From positions 1 through 64,000 of the forward strand of contig JANQJK010000009.1 of NCBI GenBank assembly GCA_028281665.1: DNA of 64,000 nucleotides, in the 5' to 3' direction. The DNA comes from Hyphococcus sp. GTDB taxonomy: Bacteria > Pseudomonadota > Alphaproteobacteria > Caulobacterales > Parvularculaceae. This document shows positions 9,134 to 18,351 of the stretch, piece by piece (position 1 is the first letter of the stretch; every line of letters starts with the position of its first letter). The position numbers were made by a program, and so were the translations under genes. Below the pieces are notes generated by a model, which was given only the letters and a program-made list of their open reading frames with translations, had not been told where the DNA came from and did not search any database.

Positions 9134-12100
9134 ATGTCGGATCGCTCAAATACGACGAAGTTATTCATCGGGGGACCGATTGATCACGCTTCGGAACGCA
9201 AGTTCTTGGAGTGCATAATCCCTTGGCTCAATAAACAGGGTGTCCCCGCAATTATTCTGGCGAATATCGAAATCGATGGGCGACAAGTTGATTGCGTAAT
9301 CGCAACGGAAAATTCTGTGTCGGTGGTGGAGGTGAAGACCACGCGGCTCCCACTAAAAGGAGAACTTAACGGCCCTTGGACGCGGCTTGCAGCATCTGGC
9401 GAATGGCAGACATACGCCAACGCCTATCAACAGGCGGTCGCCGCAAAGAACCGCGTTCGTGATGCGATGCAAGCGATCAAGCCGGCGGGTGAATACTATC
9501 CGGACGGTTATGTCGTGTTCACCCGCGCGTTGCCGGAAGGATCCGAGGTCACTTCCGGCAATTTCAAGGCTCGGGTGACAACAATGGATCGCTTTCCGAG
9601 CGAGCTAAAGACCGAAGGCAATTCGCCATGGTCGCTGATCGACTGGGAGGCATTTGCGCGAAAACTCAATCTGACTTCTGTATCTTTGGACCAGGTCATC
9701 GCTGATGCCCGCGCGCACCGGACCTCTGACGCATTGGAGCGGTATAACAAGGCCGTAGCCTCCGAATATGCTCCGGAAGGCGATCATTGGTTACCTGAAA
9801 CCGACCAGCAAGCAGAACAATTGTTGGCGGCGGCCAAGGTTGACGCGGGCTGTCACATCAGCGGTCCATCCGGATGTGGCAAGACGCTGATGGCGAAATG
9901 GTTGGCGGCCAAGCTCGCGGCAGACGGACATCCAGTGTTCTTCGTCGCAGCAAAAGATTTCTCGGGATCATGGGCCGACACGCTCCACAAAGAAATTGAA
10001 CTGCTTGCTGATGGGGTATCGAAGCACCTTTATCGCGCCATTAGTCAGTCGGACCGGTCGGTCTTTCTGATTGTAGATGGCGTCAATGAGTTTGGGGCGG
10101 CAGCCCCAGAAGCCCTGCGCGGGGTTCGAGCGCTTTCGCGGCGGCTGAGCGCGCGGCTTATTCTGACAAGCCAGGACGCGAAACCGGAGGAGTATGCTGG
10201 CCTCAATAGCGTGACGATTTCACGTCCTGATTTGAAGTTGAAGCAGCGCATCGCCGAAGCAGCGGATCCTAACCTGTCACCGGTGGCGCAGGAGATATTA
10301 CGCGCCGTGGGGTCGGGCATTGAGGCGGAGCTTGTAGGTCAGATTGGCAGCGGCTTGAAGGCCGATGCGACGCGCTTGATTTTGATCGATCAATACGTCC
10401 GCAAACGCCTTGGCGCGCATGCACGCTTCGGATCATTTGCGCTTAGACGGCTTGCCAGCACTCTTCATAGTCGGGTCGCATACTCCATGACAGAGATGCG
10501 TTTTGACGAATTCATGCGGGCCGAAGGCGTGAGTTTCGAGACCTGCGATGCGCTGTTCGCGACAGGTCTTCTGGTCAAACGCGCCAGTCGCGTCTCTTTT
10601 TTCCACGAAATGATCCTCAATGCTTGCGCAGCATTGGAGCTTGCGAGCGACGCGGCGACAGACGCATCGAGCTTCGGCCAACGCCTATCCACCCCAATAC
10701 TCGAACCAATAGCTGGCGATATCATTGCGGCAATCGATGACGCAAAAACTTGCCAATCCGTGTTGGCGGAGGCGACTAAATCCACCCTTCTGGTTGAGGC
10801 TGCAAGCGGACGTTTGGGAACGATTGCAGCCGCAAGCGCCCGCAAACTGTTGGAAGAAACATCCGAAGCCTGCATTGCGGAAATACGCGACGCTCGCTTG
10901 TCATTGTCAAAGAAAGACGATGTCGTTCACCTTGCGTGGGAAGACGGTACCCGGCGCGAGTGGACGTATGCTGAGAAAGCACGTCTTGGCGCGCTTGGAC
11001 GGCTTGCCATTATGGGTCCAGGTATCGACACATTCTTGAATCTCTGCGCAGAAATGGACGCTAGGTTACTCGCTGAGCGACGACGCTGGGCGGACTTTGC
11101 CCGACAGGAAGAATTCCCAATCCGAAGCCAGAGTTTCTCGCTCGCTTATTACGGCTTCGGGGAAAAACTTGGTTTTACAACCATCGCTTTGGCAGCGCAG
11201 CGTTTCTTTGAGCCTATGTCGCGAGAGGAAAAGCGCTATCCGGTTCCCTTAGCCGAGATGACCTCCGGCCAATTACATTTCTTCTTGGAGGGGCGACGGC
11301 GTTTTTCTGACGGTGATGGCGGGCAATTCGCGGAGGACTTGATCTATTTGTTTCGAGAGCGATTTCGCTTCGAGCCTTATCATGTTCAACTCTCCATGCT
11401 GCATTCGGTTGGATTCGCTCGCTCGGCGCCGAGAAAGACGCTGGACCAGTTGATTGAAGCCATTGAAGCGCTCGAAATTCATCCCGCAAATTGGGGCATC
11501 AACACCAGCGTCATCGACGCGTTAAAGATGCTTGGCGCGCTTGACAGCGAGGGTGAAGATGCGCGCGCTGAGATCAAGGCAGAGATAGAGTCTGCGTTGA
11601 CCGACGATGATGATGCGGTCGATCTCAATCTCGCACTGTCCGTCTATACACGAATGTTCGATCATCCCTTCGATACAATTTATGCCGAAGAGGTTTTCGA
11701 TTTGGCCGAAAACCGTCGCCGGCACCTCTATCGCCGCGCCTTGCAAGCGCCCGACATAAAAAGATCATCGAGTTTGAAGTGGCTCATCAAGGAAGTCGCC
11801 TCTTTTGGCGATCCTGACGACGCATACATTCTACAGTCCTTTAGCAATTTACCAAGCAAGACAAACCCATTCGTACAGGATGAATGGGCCGCTTTTGTTA
11901 TTTCGACGAGGTTTTTAGGTCGCCATCACGCCAAGCTTGACGAAATCGATCACAAAAGACCTGAAGAAGCCTGTCTCCTTGAGATTCGGTCATTGGTTTA
12001 CGCACTGGAGGCTAAACGCGAGATTGACGCAGAAAATGCGCAAATGGCGTGGCGGAGGCTCCATGGGATGACTCCGCAATTGGTTGCGGGGTGCCTCAGC

Positions 12101-12415
12101 GAAGTCCAGGAGGCGTTGGCCGAACGGCCGTTTCCAACGGATGAAAATGAGCCATTCCCTCCGTTGGATCTGGCAGCGGCCTATCCTGAAGGTTGCCTGG
12201 CCGTTGCGCGCCGCTTCATCGACGAGGGCATTGACGGTAAATTCTATCACCGTGTTCCGTGTAAGGAAAAAGCCATCTCCTTTGCGTTCGACACTGTTGC
12301 AGCGAAAGGTGATCGCAGCGATATCTCGCGCCTAAGAGACAAAAGCCGGGCGCATCCTTTTGCGCGCTATGCGCTGGCGGCGTTAAAGCAATTGGATGCG
12401 GGCGCTCCTTTGTAA
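9134..12415 (+). CDS. NERD nuclease-like domain fused to a NACHT/STAND-like NTPase
   Basis: A 1093-residue protein. Residues about 18-130 resemble the NERD nuclease-related fold: Glu21 (SERKFLECIIPWL), Asp53 (RQVDCVI) and the Glu67-x-Lys69 pair (SVVEVKTT) form the PD-(D/E)xK-like set. A P-loop follows at about 244-251 (GPSGCGKT), and a Walker B-like strand at 310-316 (VFLIVDGVNEFG) and RLILTSQD complete an NTPase core. The remaining 700 residues are mostly helical with no motif I recognise and could be the sensor. A nuclease plus signal-transduction NTPase plus long C-terminal sensor is the layout of several anti-phage STAND proteins. The gene lies 74 bp after the integrase and stands alone on the plus strand. 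Defence function is inferred; the domain layout is read from sequence. Confidence 0.8.
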   Translation: MSDRSNTTKLFIGGPIDHASERKFLECIIPWLNKQGVPAIILANIEIDGRQVDCVIATENSVSVVEVKTTRLPLKGELNGPWTRLAASGEWQTYANAYQQAVAAKNRVRDAMQAIKPAGEYYPDGYVVFTRALPEGSEVTSGNFKARVTTMDRFPSELKTEGNSPWSLIDWEAFARKLNLTSVSLDQVIADARAHRTSDALERYNKAVASEYAPEGDHWLPETDQQAEQLLAAAKVDAGCHISGPSGCGKTLMAKWLAAKLAADGHPVFFVAAKDFSGSWADTLHKEIELLADGVSKHLYRAISQSDRSVFLIVDGVNEFGAAAPEALRGVRALSRRLSARLILTSQDAKPEEYAGLNSVTISRPDLKLKQRIAEAADPNLSPVAQEILRAVGSGIEAELVGQIGSGLKADATRLILIDQYVRKRLGAHARFGSFALRRLASTLHSRVAYSMTEMRFDEFMRAEGVSFETCDALFATGLLVKRASRVSFFHEMILNACAALELASDAATDASSFGQRLSTPILEPIAGDIIAAIDDAKTCQSVLAEATKSTLLVEAASGRLGTIAAASARKLLEETSEACIAEIRDARLSLSKKDDVVHLAWEDGTRREWTYAEKARLGALGRLAIMGPGIDTFLNLCAEMDARLLAERRRWADFARQEEFPIRSQSFSLAYYGFGEKLGFTTIALAAQRFFEPMSREEKRYPVPLAEMTSGQLHFFLEGRRRFSDGDGGQFAEDLIYLFRERFRFEPYHVQLSMLHSVGFARSAPRKTLDQLIEAIEALEIHPANWGINTSVIDALKMLGALDSEGEDARAEIKAEIESALTDDDDAVDLNLALSVYTRMFDHPFDTIYAEEVFDLAENRRRHLYRRALQAPDIKRSSSLKWLIKEVASFGDPDDAYILQSFSNLPSKTNPFVQDEWAAFVISTRFLGRHHAKLDEIDHKRPEEACLLEIRSLVYALEAKREIDAENAQMAWRRLHGMTPQLVAGCLSEVQEALAERPFPTDENEPFPPLDLAAAYPEGCLAVARRFIDEGIDGKFYHRVPCKEKAISFAFDTVAAKGDRSDISRLRDKSRAHPFARYALAALKQLDAGAPL

Positions 12416-12431
12416 TTGCGGTCCCGAATGT

Positions 12432-12962
12432 TCAAAGCACGTTCCACTTCTTACGAAGGAACGTCTCTATGCCTTTTCCTGGCGCATAAAGTTGATAGCG
12501 CTGTTCGAACTCTTCGCGCGCTGTTTCGAAACTTTCATTACTAATAAACCCTCTGCGCTTCGCCGCAAATAGGATGACGAGGCTCGGCGCACGCGAGCGC
12601 CCCTGATTGCAATGAAAGAGAACACGCCGTCCGGCTTGCCAATGCTTGTCCGCAAAATCCATGGCGGCGTGGAACAGTTCGGGCGGGAACAGCGGCACGG
12701 GCGGGTCGATCATGTTGAGATAGAGATCGTTGCCGCGCTCCAACGTCAGATAGTTTGGATGCTGCTTGTCGAGGTTTCCGGTGTAGCCGACAGCTTCCTG
12801 ATGACAGGGATGCTTGCACGCGTGGATCACCGCACATTCTGGACCGCATTGCGACCGCGGGCAGCCCATCAGCATGCTGGCGATATGAACGCGCTCTAAG
12901 ACTTCCAGCATGCGAGTGTCCGTTATCAATTCATGCCCCGCCACGACACGAGGCATTTTCAA
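12432..12962 (-). CDS. Dual-specificity-like cysteine phosphatase
   Basis: A 176-residue protein with the tyrosine/dual-specificity phosphatase loop HCNQGRSR: Cys118 and Arg124 give the C-x5-R catalytic signature, and Asp86 is a possible general acid. Residues 34-53 are unusual: four or five cysteines and two histidines in a short span (GCPRSQCGPECAVIHACKHP), perhaps a metal site. Its ATG overlaps the stop codon of the Abi-like gene by 4 bp (ATGA), so the two are translationally coupled. A phosphatase partner for an abortive-infection-like gene suggests a two-gene defence or toxin-antitoxin unit, but I know of no named system with this pair. Confidence 0.7.
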   Translation of the reverse strand: MKMPRVVAGHELITDTRMLEVLERVHIASMLMGCPRSQCGPECAVIHACKHPCHQEAVGYTGNLDKQHPNYLTLERGNDLYLNMIDPPVPLFPPELFHAAMDFADKHWQAGRRVLFHCNQGRSRAPSLVILFAAKRRGFISNESFETAREEFEQRYQLYAPGKGIETFLRKKWNVL

Positions 12963-13677
12963 AACTGAATAGCGCCATCCTCATCTTTGAGCGCCAGGAT
13001 TTCATTCAATCGCGCAGAGCCCTCGACCCAGTCGCAGACCGGTTCAGAAACCCAGCCGAGCGTGGTCAATACTGTCTCATAGTCTTTGGCGAGATGGCGT
13101 TCGAAAATCGGCTCGTGATGGGCGATGCGGTTACGCAGGAACGAAGGTGGTTTAGCGGCCTGTGAGCCGCCTTCCGCGCCATGGGCGCCGCGTTCGGAAA
13201 GGCGCCGCGCAAAACTGGCCGCCAAGGTGTCATTTCATAGTTGGCCTTCGGCGCGCCATCGCGGCGACCGCCAGGGCCGAGCAAGGATACCCAAAAGCCG
13301 AAGGACAGCGCCGCCACCATCCGGGGCGGATCGATATCATGACCGTCGCGGCGCAGATCGTCCTTGGCGCGTGCGATTCGCACCTCGCAGCCTTTGTCGA
13401 GACCAGCGGCGCCATTATCATACCAGTAATCGCCATAAGCCGCGGTCAGCCGGTCATGCATGGCGTTGCGCATGGCGACTTCGAGGATTTGTAAAGGCCC
13501 GTATAGTGCAGCGCTGACCGCCGTATTCCATGCATAAAGCCGGACGGCGGCCTTGCGATCATTGCCGACCGCCGCCATATATTTGGTTAAACGGTCGGCG
13601 GACAGGGTCGCCTCCACGGCCCCAAGGACACCAGCGTCCTCTAGGTAGTCCTTGACATTTTGGTCCTCATCCGCCAT
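12959..13677 (-). pseudogene. Abi-like (Abi_2 family) abortive-infection gene, frameshifted
   Basis: The product resembles Abi_2/AbiD/F proteins of HEPN type. The first part (from MADEDQNVKDYLEDAG at 13677, with GAGG five bases upstream) holds the family segments LYAWNTAVSAALYGPLQILE and VAMRNAMHDRL. The conserved ending FLRNRIAHHEPIFERHL lies in a different frame from about 13140 down. The switch falls within CTTCGTTCCTGCG near 13140-13150: one missing base explains it, and the whole span is 719 nt, one short of a 240-codon gene. The Rx4-6H-type HEPN motif (RNRIAHH) is therefore out of frame with the N-terminal part. It is either a real inactivating deletion, a programmed shift or an assembly error. 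Confidence 0.75.
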
Positions 13678-13759
13678 ATCATCCTCGTACGCCCCGGACC
13701 CGTCTCTGCATTGCATGCGCCCGGGGTTCAGCTTTTTTAGGCCCCAAATTCCCTGTGAC

Positions 13760-14281
13760 TTAAGCGCCCGCCTTCTTGTAAGACGTTTTGGGCTTGGGTT
13801 TCCTGTAGTTTCGTTTAGCGACGGATTTGCGCGCCTTTTTGACTTCGTCTTCGACATCGCGGAAATCCGGTTCCAGCTTTTTCAGTTTCGCAACCAGCTC
13901 AGACAAATCGTAAATATTGCTGAGTTTGCCGCCGTGGCCTGCGTGGTGACGCTGAATACGCTTGACGAGGCCGGCTGTTTCAAGCTCGGCGATTACCCGT
14001 TGAATTTGCCGTGTGCTGAGCCCTAACCTGTCGGAAAGCTTTTCCTTGCTGGGATATGGCTTGCGCGCTTCGTCCCACCAGAAGTCGCAAAGTTGCATCA
14101 AGACGACGAGCTGGGTCGGGTTCAACCCGAGACGCTGCTGCGCGCGTAACAGCAGCGATGGGACGATGCAAAAACCAAGGTCCATGACCTCTTTGCCCCA
14201 TTTGCGCTCCGATGCTTTCGACGCTTTCGGCGCTCGCAGCTGAACGACATTGTCCGGGGGATCATTTTGTTTTACTGACAT
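13760..14281 (-). CDS. Helix-turn-helix protein of mobile elements
   Basis: A 173-residue protein with a helix-turn-helix of the kind seen in plasmid Rep N-termini and island regulators: LGLNPTQLVVLMQLCDFWW, then KEKLSDRLGLSTRQIQRVIAELETAGLVKR, a winged-helix recognition segment. The C-terminal 30 residues are Lys/Arg-rich. The ATG at 14281 has GAGGA about 8 nt upstream; an upstream codon at 14353 has no such site. It is on the same strand as, and 82 bp upstream of, the Abi-like gene and could regulate it. It might also be a replication remnant; sequence alone does not decide. Confidence 0.65.
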   Translation of the reverse strand: MSVKQNDPPDNVVQLRAPKASKASERKWGKEVMDLGFCIVPSLLLRAQQRLGLNPTQLVVLMQLCDFWWDEARKPYPSKEKLSDRLGLSTRQIQRVIAELETAGLVKRIQRHHAGHGGKLSNIYDLSELVAKLKKLEPDFRDVEDEVKKARKSVAKRNYRKPKPKTSYKKAGA

Positions 14282-14529
14282 GGTACAAGTCCTCTTTGTT
14301 GGCTTGCATATTTGCAGCAAATACAAAGAGTTCAAGGATAGGCCACCAGACAATTTTGTCTTATCGCTCTGGACATGAATGTCACCACGCTCCAGTCGGG
14401 AATGTCCGCTAAATAAGGACGCATCATTTCAGGACCCGTTATCGACTACGAACGAGTAGTCATAACGTCCGGACACAGATGTCCGGAGGGGTCAAAGATT
14501 TCGGCAAAAGAGAACACCGCCAGGCGCGA

Positions 14530-14835
14530 TCAGCTGCGGCTCCACACCATGACCCCTGTCCCCTCTTCAGAGCTATCGAAGAGGGCGGCGCGGATCGGCG
14601 CAGCAAAGCTCGGATCATCAAGCTTCAAGGACAGGTATTCTCGGTCATCCTCTTTCGAGGTTTCGAGCCACCCCGCGCCAAGCTCCGCGCCGCCGGCATA
14701 GACGCGATAGTCGGGCGCCTTATCGTTGGCCTTCTCCTTGTTGGGAACGATCTTCGCTTTAACGTTGATCGTCATGGTTCGGATCGTCCCGACATAGCTG
14801 TCTTCGGTTCTGGTAAATGTACCTATCGCGGCCAT
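14530..14835 (-). CDS. DUF736 family protein
   Basis: A 101-residue protein starting MAAIGTFTRTEDSYVGTIRT, matching DUF736, a small family of unknown function carried mostly on alphaproteobacterial plasmids and integrative elements. It is full length for the family, including the GAGW and YLSLKLDDPSFAAPI segments. A strong AAGGAGG lies 8 nt before the ATG. Its presence supports a plasmid or conjugative-element origin for this stretch. A plus-strand frame across the same bases is its shadow. Confidence 0.85.
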   Translation of the reverse strand: MAAIGTFTRTEDSYVGTIRTMTINVKAKIVPNKEKANDKAPDYRVYAGGAELGAGWLETSKEDDREYLSLKLDDPSFAAPIRAALFDSSEEGTGVMVWSRS

Positions 14836-15271
14836 GGGTCAGCCCTCCTTTTCAGTTGCGTGAAGTTGTTTGCGCGCGCGTCTGAACGCGGCGTCGCCAT
14901 TCAGAAAGTCACATACAGACGGTTTTCATTCCCCAAAGCGGTTGCGCCAGGACCGCCCGGTGCGACAACGGTCTGCCGGCCCCCTGCCTGCCTGGGGAAA
15001 TGAAAAACAAGTTGGCGCGCCAGCGCCGTCCGCTTATGTGCTGAAAGACAATTTCAGTCGCTTAGAGACTGACCAACCGATGCGGCCGAGCGATCGTCAC
15101 CGAATGGCTGAGACAGCGCCGCTGGCTCAGGCGCGAACCGAAGGACGAGCGCTAGAGCGCGGTCGCGTCAGCGACGGCCCAATACTGTCCGTCAAAACCT
15201 GAAACAGATTCGAACGCAGAATCGCGGTAGTCATACCAATCCACATTCATCTAATTTCGGAAGGCGAGAAA
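14836..15271. other. Intergenic region without a supported gene
   Basis: About 435 bp between divergent genes. A 110-codon plus-strand frame crosses it, but its composition is unlike a protein and has no domain. It probably contains the promoters for the DUF736 gene and the CoiA-like gene. Confidence 0.5.
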
Positions 15272-16077
15272 ATGCTTGTCGCCAGTCTTCACGGCGTGCG
15301 AATTGAAGCCGAAGCGGCGACGCGCGGCGAAGATTACCGCTGCCCGAATTGCAATGGCGAATTGATCCTGAAACAGGGGCGAAAAGTCATTCACCATTTC
15401 GCCCATAAGCCGCCGACCGATTGCACCTGGGCGAGCGGGGAAACACGGGCGCATCGCGACGCGAAAAAACTTGTGGCGGAAGGATTAAGGCGGCGCGGTC
15501 TCACCGCCGAAATCGAACATGTCGTGGCGACGCTGACCGGCGACCGACACGCGGATGTGATGGCCTGGTCTGAAACCGGTCAAAGCCTTGCCTTCGAACT
15601 TCAGCATACGTCCATTTCCCTCGATGAAATCGAACAGCGCGCTTCCTCTCTTATGCACGCGCGGGGATCGCCCAGTTTTGGATTCCATTTCTGCGACCGG
15701 CGGTTTGGACGGACGGCGAGTGGCATGATGAGAAGACCTGGTTCGTGGAACGATATTCTGCGCGCCCCTTTGAGCGATGGGTGCACGGGATGGGTGGCAA
15801 AAATGGAATGTGGATGTACGCCCCAAAGGCACAGCGTTTCTGGCTGGCGCGCCTGGAAGGCCATCAAATCTATGTTGAATCATCGAGCTGGTATTCGCAA
15901 GACGGCGAAGAGCAAAGCGCCGGCGGGTATTATAAATGGTTTAAACGCTACAGGGAATTGACCTTGACCGGTCCTTACACAATCGATCAGTTAAATCTGA
16001 CGGTCTCCCGGCGCACGGCCTTTCGTTCCGCAGGTTATAATTGGCCGGCGGGACGCGTCGGGCGCTTCGTTGCTTAA
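15272..16077 (+). pseudogene. CoiA-like nuclease-domain gene, frameshifted
   Basis: The N-terminal 125 residues resemble CoiA-type proteins: a Cys pair (CPNCNGELILKQG), HHFAHK, then the nuclease segment TAEIEHV...DRHADVMA...AFELQHTSIS with the acidic and Gln residues of a PD-(D/E)xK core. After 15650 the family continuation (YARAGIAQFWIPFL, then ERYSARPFERWVHGMGG) lies in another frame and runs to 16077. The switch falls in the short CT repeat CCTCTCTT (15645-15652); the span is 806 nt, two more than a multiple of three, which fits one extra CT. The GGAAGG before the ATG shows it was once translated. Either slippage has broken the gene or the base call is wrong. Confidence 0.75.
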
Positions 16078-16213
16078 AACGTGTGGGTCTTTTCCGGAAC
16101 GCAGAGCCAATTGCGAAACCTGCTTTTACCGGCAAAACTGAAAAATGCCGGTAAAAACGCGAAGGTCATTTTGCCCAAATGCAGCGATCCGCTAACATTT
16201 ATTGGCGCGTTGC

Positions 16214-17167
16214 CTAAAGCAGGAGCGCATTTACTGTTGGATTCGGATCGCTACAGCGCGCGTCGAGCACATCTATCAGACAGCTCCGAAATCGCTGCGC
16301 TTTGTCTCTAAGAGTAGCGAAAGCTTCAGTGTTTTCTCCCGCCGGCGACGGTTGCGATAAGGCGGATCTGACGGCTTCGTCGTCTAATCCGGATAAGAAT
16401 TCCGAATAGAGCTCAAGCGCGGGGACAGCGCGCGCCTCAACGATTTGATGGACGCGCTCATATGCGGGAACGCTCAACAGTGTTTCGAGCTTTTCAATCT
16501 TCTGATCTCGCTCAAGCTCGAATGTTTCACTCACGGCAAGTACGCCCGCCACAAACAGCATCATGCGAGAGAAACGCAGTTTGATTAGGCGTATGGCGCG
16601 ATCTTTGTTCTCTTTCTGCACCTTGTGTTCGAAATCCACACAGATCGTTCGCCAGTAACGGATGATGTCATTCAGCAGAAAAAGGCAGATCTGATCGGCC
16701 CTAATGTCTTTGGGGACATATTGTGAGAGCAACCGTGTGCGCGTCTCGTGAAAGTCCGCCTCATTATGAACCCACTCGCCTTCGAGCAATAACAACATTC
16801 GCCGCGTGATCTGCTTGTTATTGTCTTCCTGTCCGCCAATGGTCTGGCTCAATGCGCTGACGGACAATGGAGCGTCAAACACGCCGCCTTTAGCAGGCAT
16901 GTCAAATCCGGCAGACTTTAAGCGTTCGCGAAACATGGACTGTTTTTCCGCGACATCGCTCAATTCGGACCTGTCGAAGAGAAAAAAGAGATCGACATCG
17001 GACCCTTGCGTCACTTCACGCCGAGCATAGCTCCCGTTCACGCCAATGATGATGCTGTCATCGCCGGGAAAAGCATCGCTCGCCAATTGCCGCATTTCAG
17101 AAAGCCCGGTTTCGGATTGCTCGCGCGCCTTATCAAACATCGACTGTGCCGCGGACGATAGGGTCAT
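16214..17167 (-). CDS. DUF294-like nucleotidyltransferase
   Basis: A 317-residue protein with a nucleotidyltransferase fold: GVNGSYARREVTQGSDVDLFFL contains the G-S motif and the D-x-D metal pair, near residues 43-63. The rest is helical and resembles the DUF294/GlnD-associated arrangement. It could transfer a nucleotide to a protein, RNA or small molecule; the substrate is unknown. Its start overlaps the stop of the HD gene by 4 bp, so it is the last gene of a coupled set with HD, TcmP and DUF5131. A nucleotidyltransferase next to an HD phosphohydrolase suggests making and breaking, or adding and removing, a nucleotide. Confidence 0.8.
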   Translation of the reverse strand: MTLSSAAQSMFDKAREQSETGLSEMRQLASDAFPGDDSIIIGVNGSYARREVTQGSDVDLFFLFDRSELSDVAEKQSMFRERLKSAGFDMPAKGGVFDAPLSVSALSQTIGGQEDNNKQITRRMLLLLEGEWVHNEADFHETRTRLLSQYVPKDIRADQICLFLLNDIIRYWRTICVDFEHKVQKENKDRAIRLIKLRFSRMMLFVAGVLAVSETFELERDQKIEKLETLLSVPAYERVHQIVEARAVPALELYSEFLSGLDDEAVRSALSQPSPAGENTEAFATLRDKAQRFRSCLIDVLDARCSDPNPTVNALLL

Positions 17168-18282
17168 GCGCAGACAGTTTCCAATTCCCGTTGCGATGTC
17201 ACGAGCTGGCCGATGGTGATATCCCGGAAAGACTTCTGCTGCTGGTAGCGACGCGATAAATCGGCGGGCCGATGCATCTGAACATCAGAATTCACAGTGA
17301 ACTCCCGTTTGGGAGCGCGAAGTGAGAAATCCAGGACTTCGGGAACCATTTCCGACACGCGATAATAGGCCCGGCGCTGCGAGGTTTTCGCCCAGGCAAA
17401 GATATGAAACAGCGTCGGTTGTTTGTGACGGAGCTGATCTTCCGTTTTCAGAAAATCATCAGACGAAAATTCATCGATGTTATGATGCATATAGGCTTGA
17501 GCGAGGCCGTCAAAAATAAGTCCCCACGCGTTATGAATGACAAGGTTATAAACCTCATGCTTCATGCGCCAGAACTCATCCATTAAAGACGTCGGTAATT
17601 CTTCGTTTTCCGCGAGCGCCACAACAAGCCGACGCGGGTCAACAATACGATGACTCTTAGCGGCAAATACACGCGAGCGGCTAATCCCTTCAATTGTGTC
17701 CAAGTTTATTGGGCTTGAAAACAAATAAGCATGTTCGCCATCATGTTGTCCCTCGATCATCGCCGCAACTTCATCGAGATCAATGCCGTATGCCGACAAG
17801 ACTTCGATGATTTCATTTCCAAACGGCGAACGGCCATAAAGAATGTTGTCGCCCGAGCGATGGTGCGAAATGTCGAATTCAGATTTGAAGATCGGCTCTA
17901 ATGTGTGCGAAAGCGGCCCATGCCCAATGTCATGCAAAAGACCGGCGGCCGCGAGGATACGCGTCTCTTTTCGGTTAAGGCCCCGAATGTCTGCATATAA
18001 CAGCGCCAACTCCGCAACACCGACAGAGTGTTCGTAGCGGTTGTGCCGTCTGCGATGTGATTGAAAGCCGTTGGAAAACCGCACATAGTCCAAGGCGCCA
18101 AGGAAACCGATCTGCTTTAGGCGCTGCAACGGCGCGGTCAAAGCGAGCTCGGCAAGAAAGGGATCTTCAAAAATTTCGCCATCGTCTTGTTCGAAATGTC
18201 GCGGGCATGGCGGCAGATCTGGAAACAAGGGAAGCGTATCCCAGTCCGATCTCTCTTCCGCAATGAACGCGATTCGGTTCAT
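17164..18282 (-). CDS. HD-domain phosphohydrolase (dNTPase/SAMHD1-like)
   Basis: A 372-residue HD protein. The metal ligands are visible: His in RRHNRYEHSVGVAELA, the HD pair in GLLHDIGHGPLSHTLE, and a distal Asp in SSPINLDTIEG. The layout resembles dGTPase/SAMHD1-like phosphohydrolases, which remove triphosphate from deoxynucleotides, and several members are anti-phage. It overlaps the nucleotidyltransferase start by 4 bp and begins 69 bp after the TcmP stop. A role in nucleotide depletion or in removing a nucleotide added by its neighbour is inference. Confidence 0.85.
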   Translation of the reverse strand: MNRIAFIAEERSDWDTLPLFPDLPPCPRHFEQDDGEIFEDPFLAELALTAPLQRLKQIGFLGALDYVRFSNGFQSHRRRHNRYEHSVGVAELALLYADIRGLNRKETRILAAAGLLHDIGHGPLSHTLEPIFKSEFDISHHRSGDNILYGRSPFGNEIIEVLSAYGIDLDEVAAMIEGQHDGEHAYLFSSPINLDTIEGISRSRVFAAKSHRIVDPRRLVVALAENEELPTSLMDEFWRMKHEVYNLVIHNAWGLIFDGLAQAYMHHNIDEFSSDDFLKTEDQLRHKQPTLFHIFAWAKTSQRRAYYRVSEMVPEVLDFSLRAPKREFTVNSDVQMHRPADLSRRYQQQKSFRDITIGQLVTSQRELETVCA

Positions 18283-18351
18283 CCTCGTTTGGCCCTTGTA
18301 TTTCCTAGGTTATTTCCCGAATTCTTCAGCATAGCATATGCTACTAATTCC

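Noticed and set aside
14479-15003. Plus-strand frame over the DUF736 gene
   Set aside because: The minus-strand DUF736 match and its strong ribosome site explain the bases.
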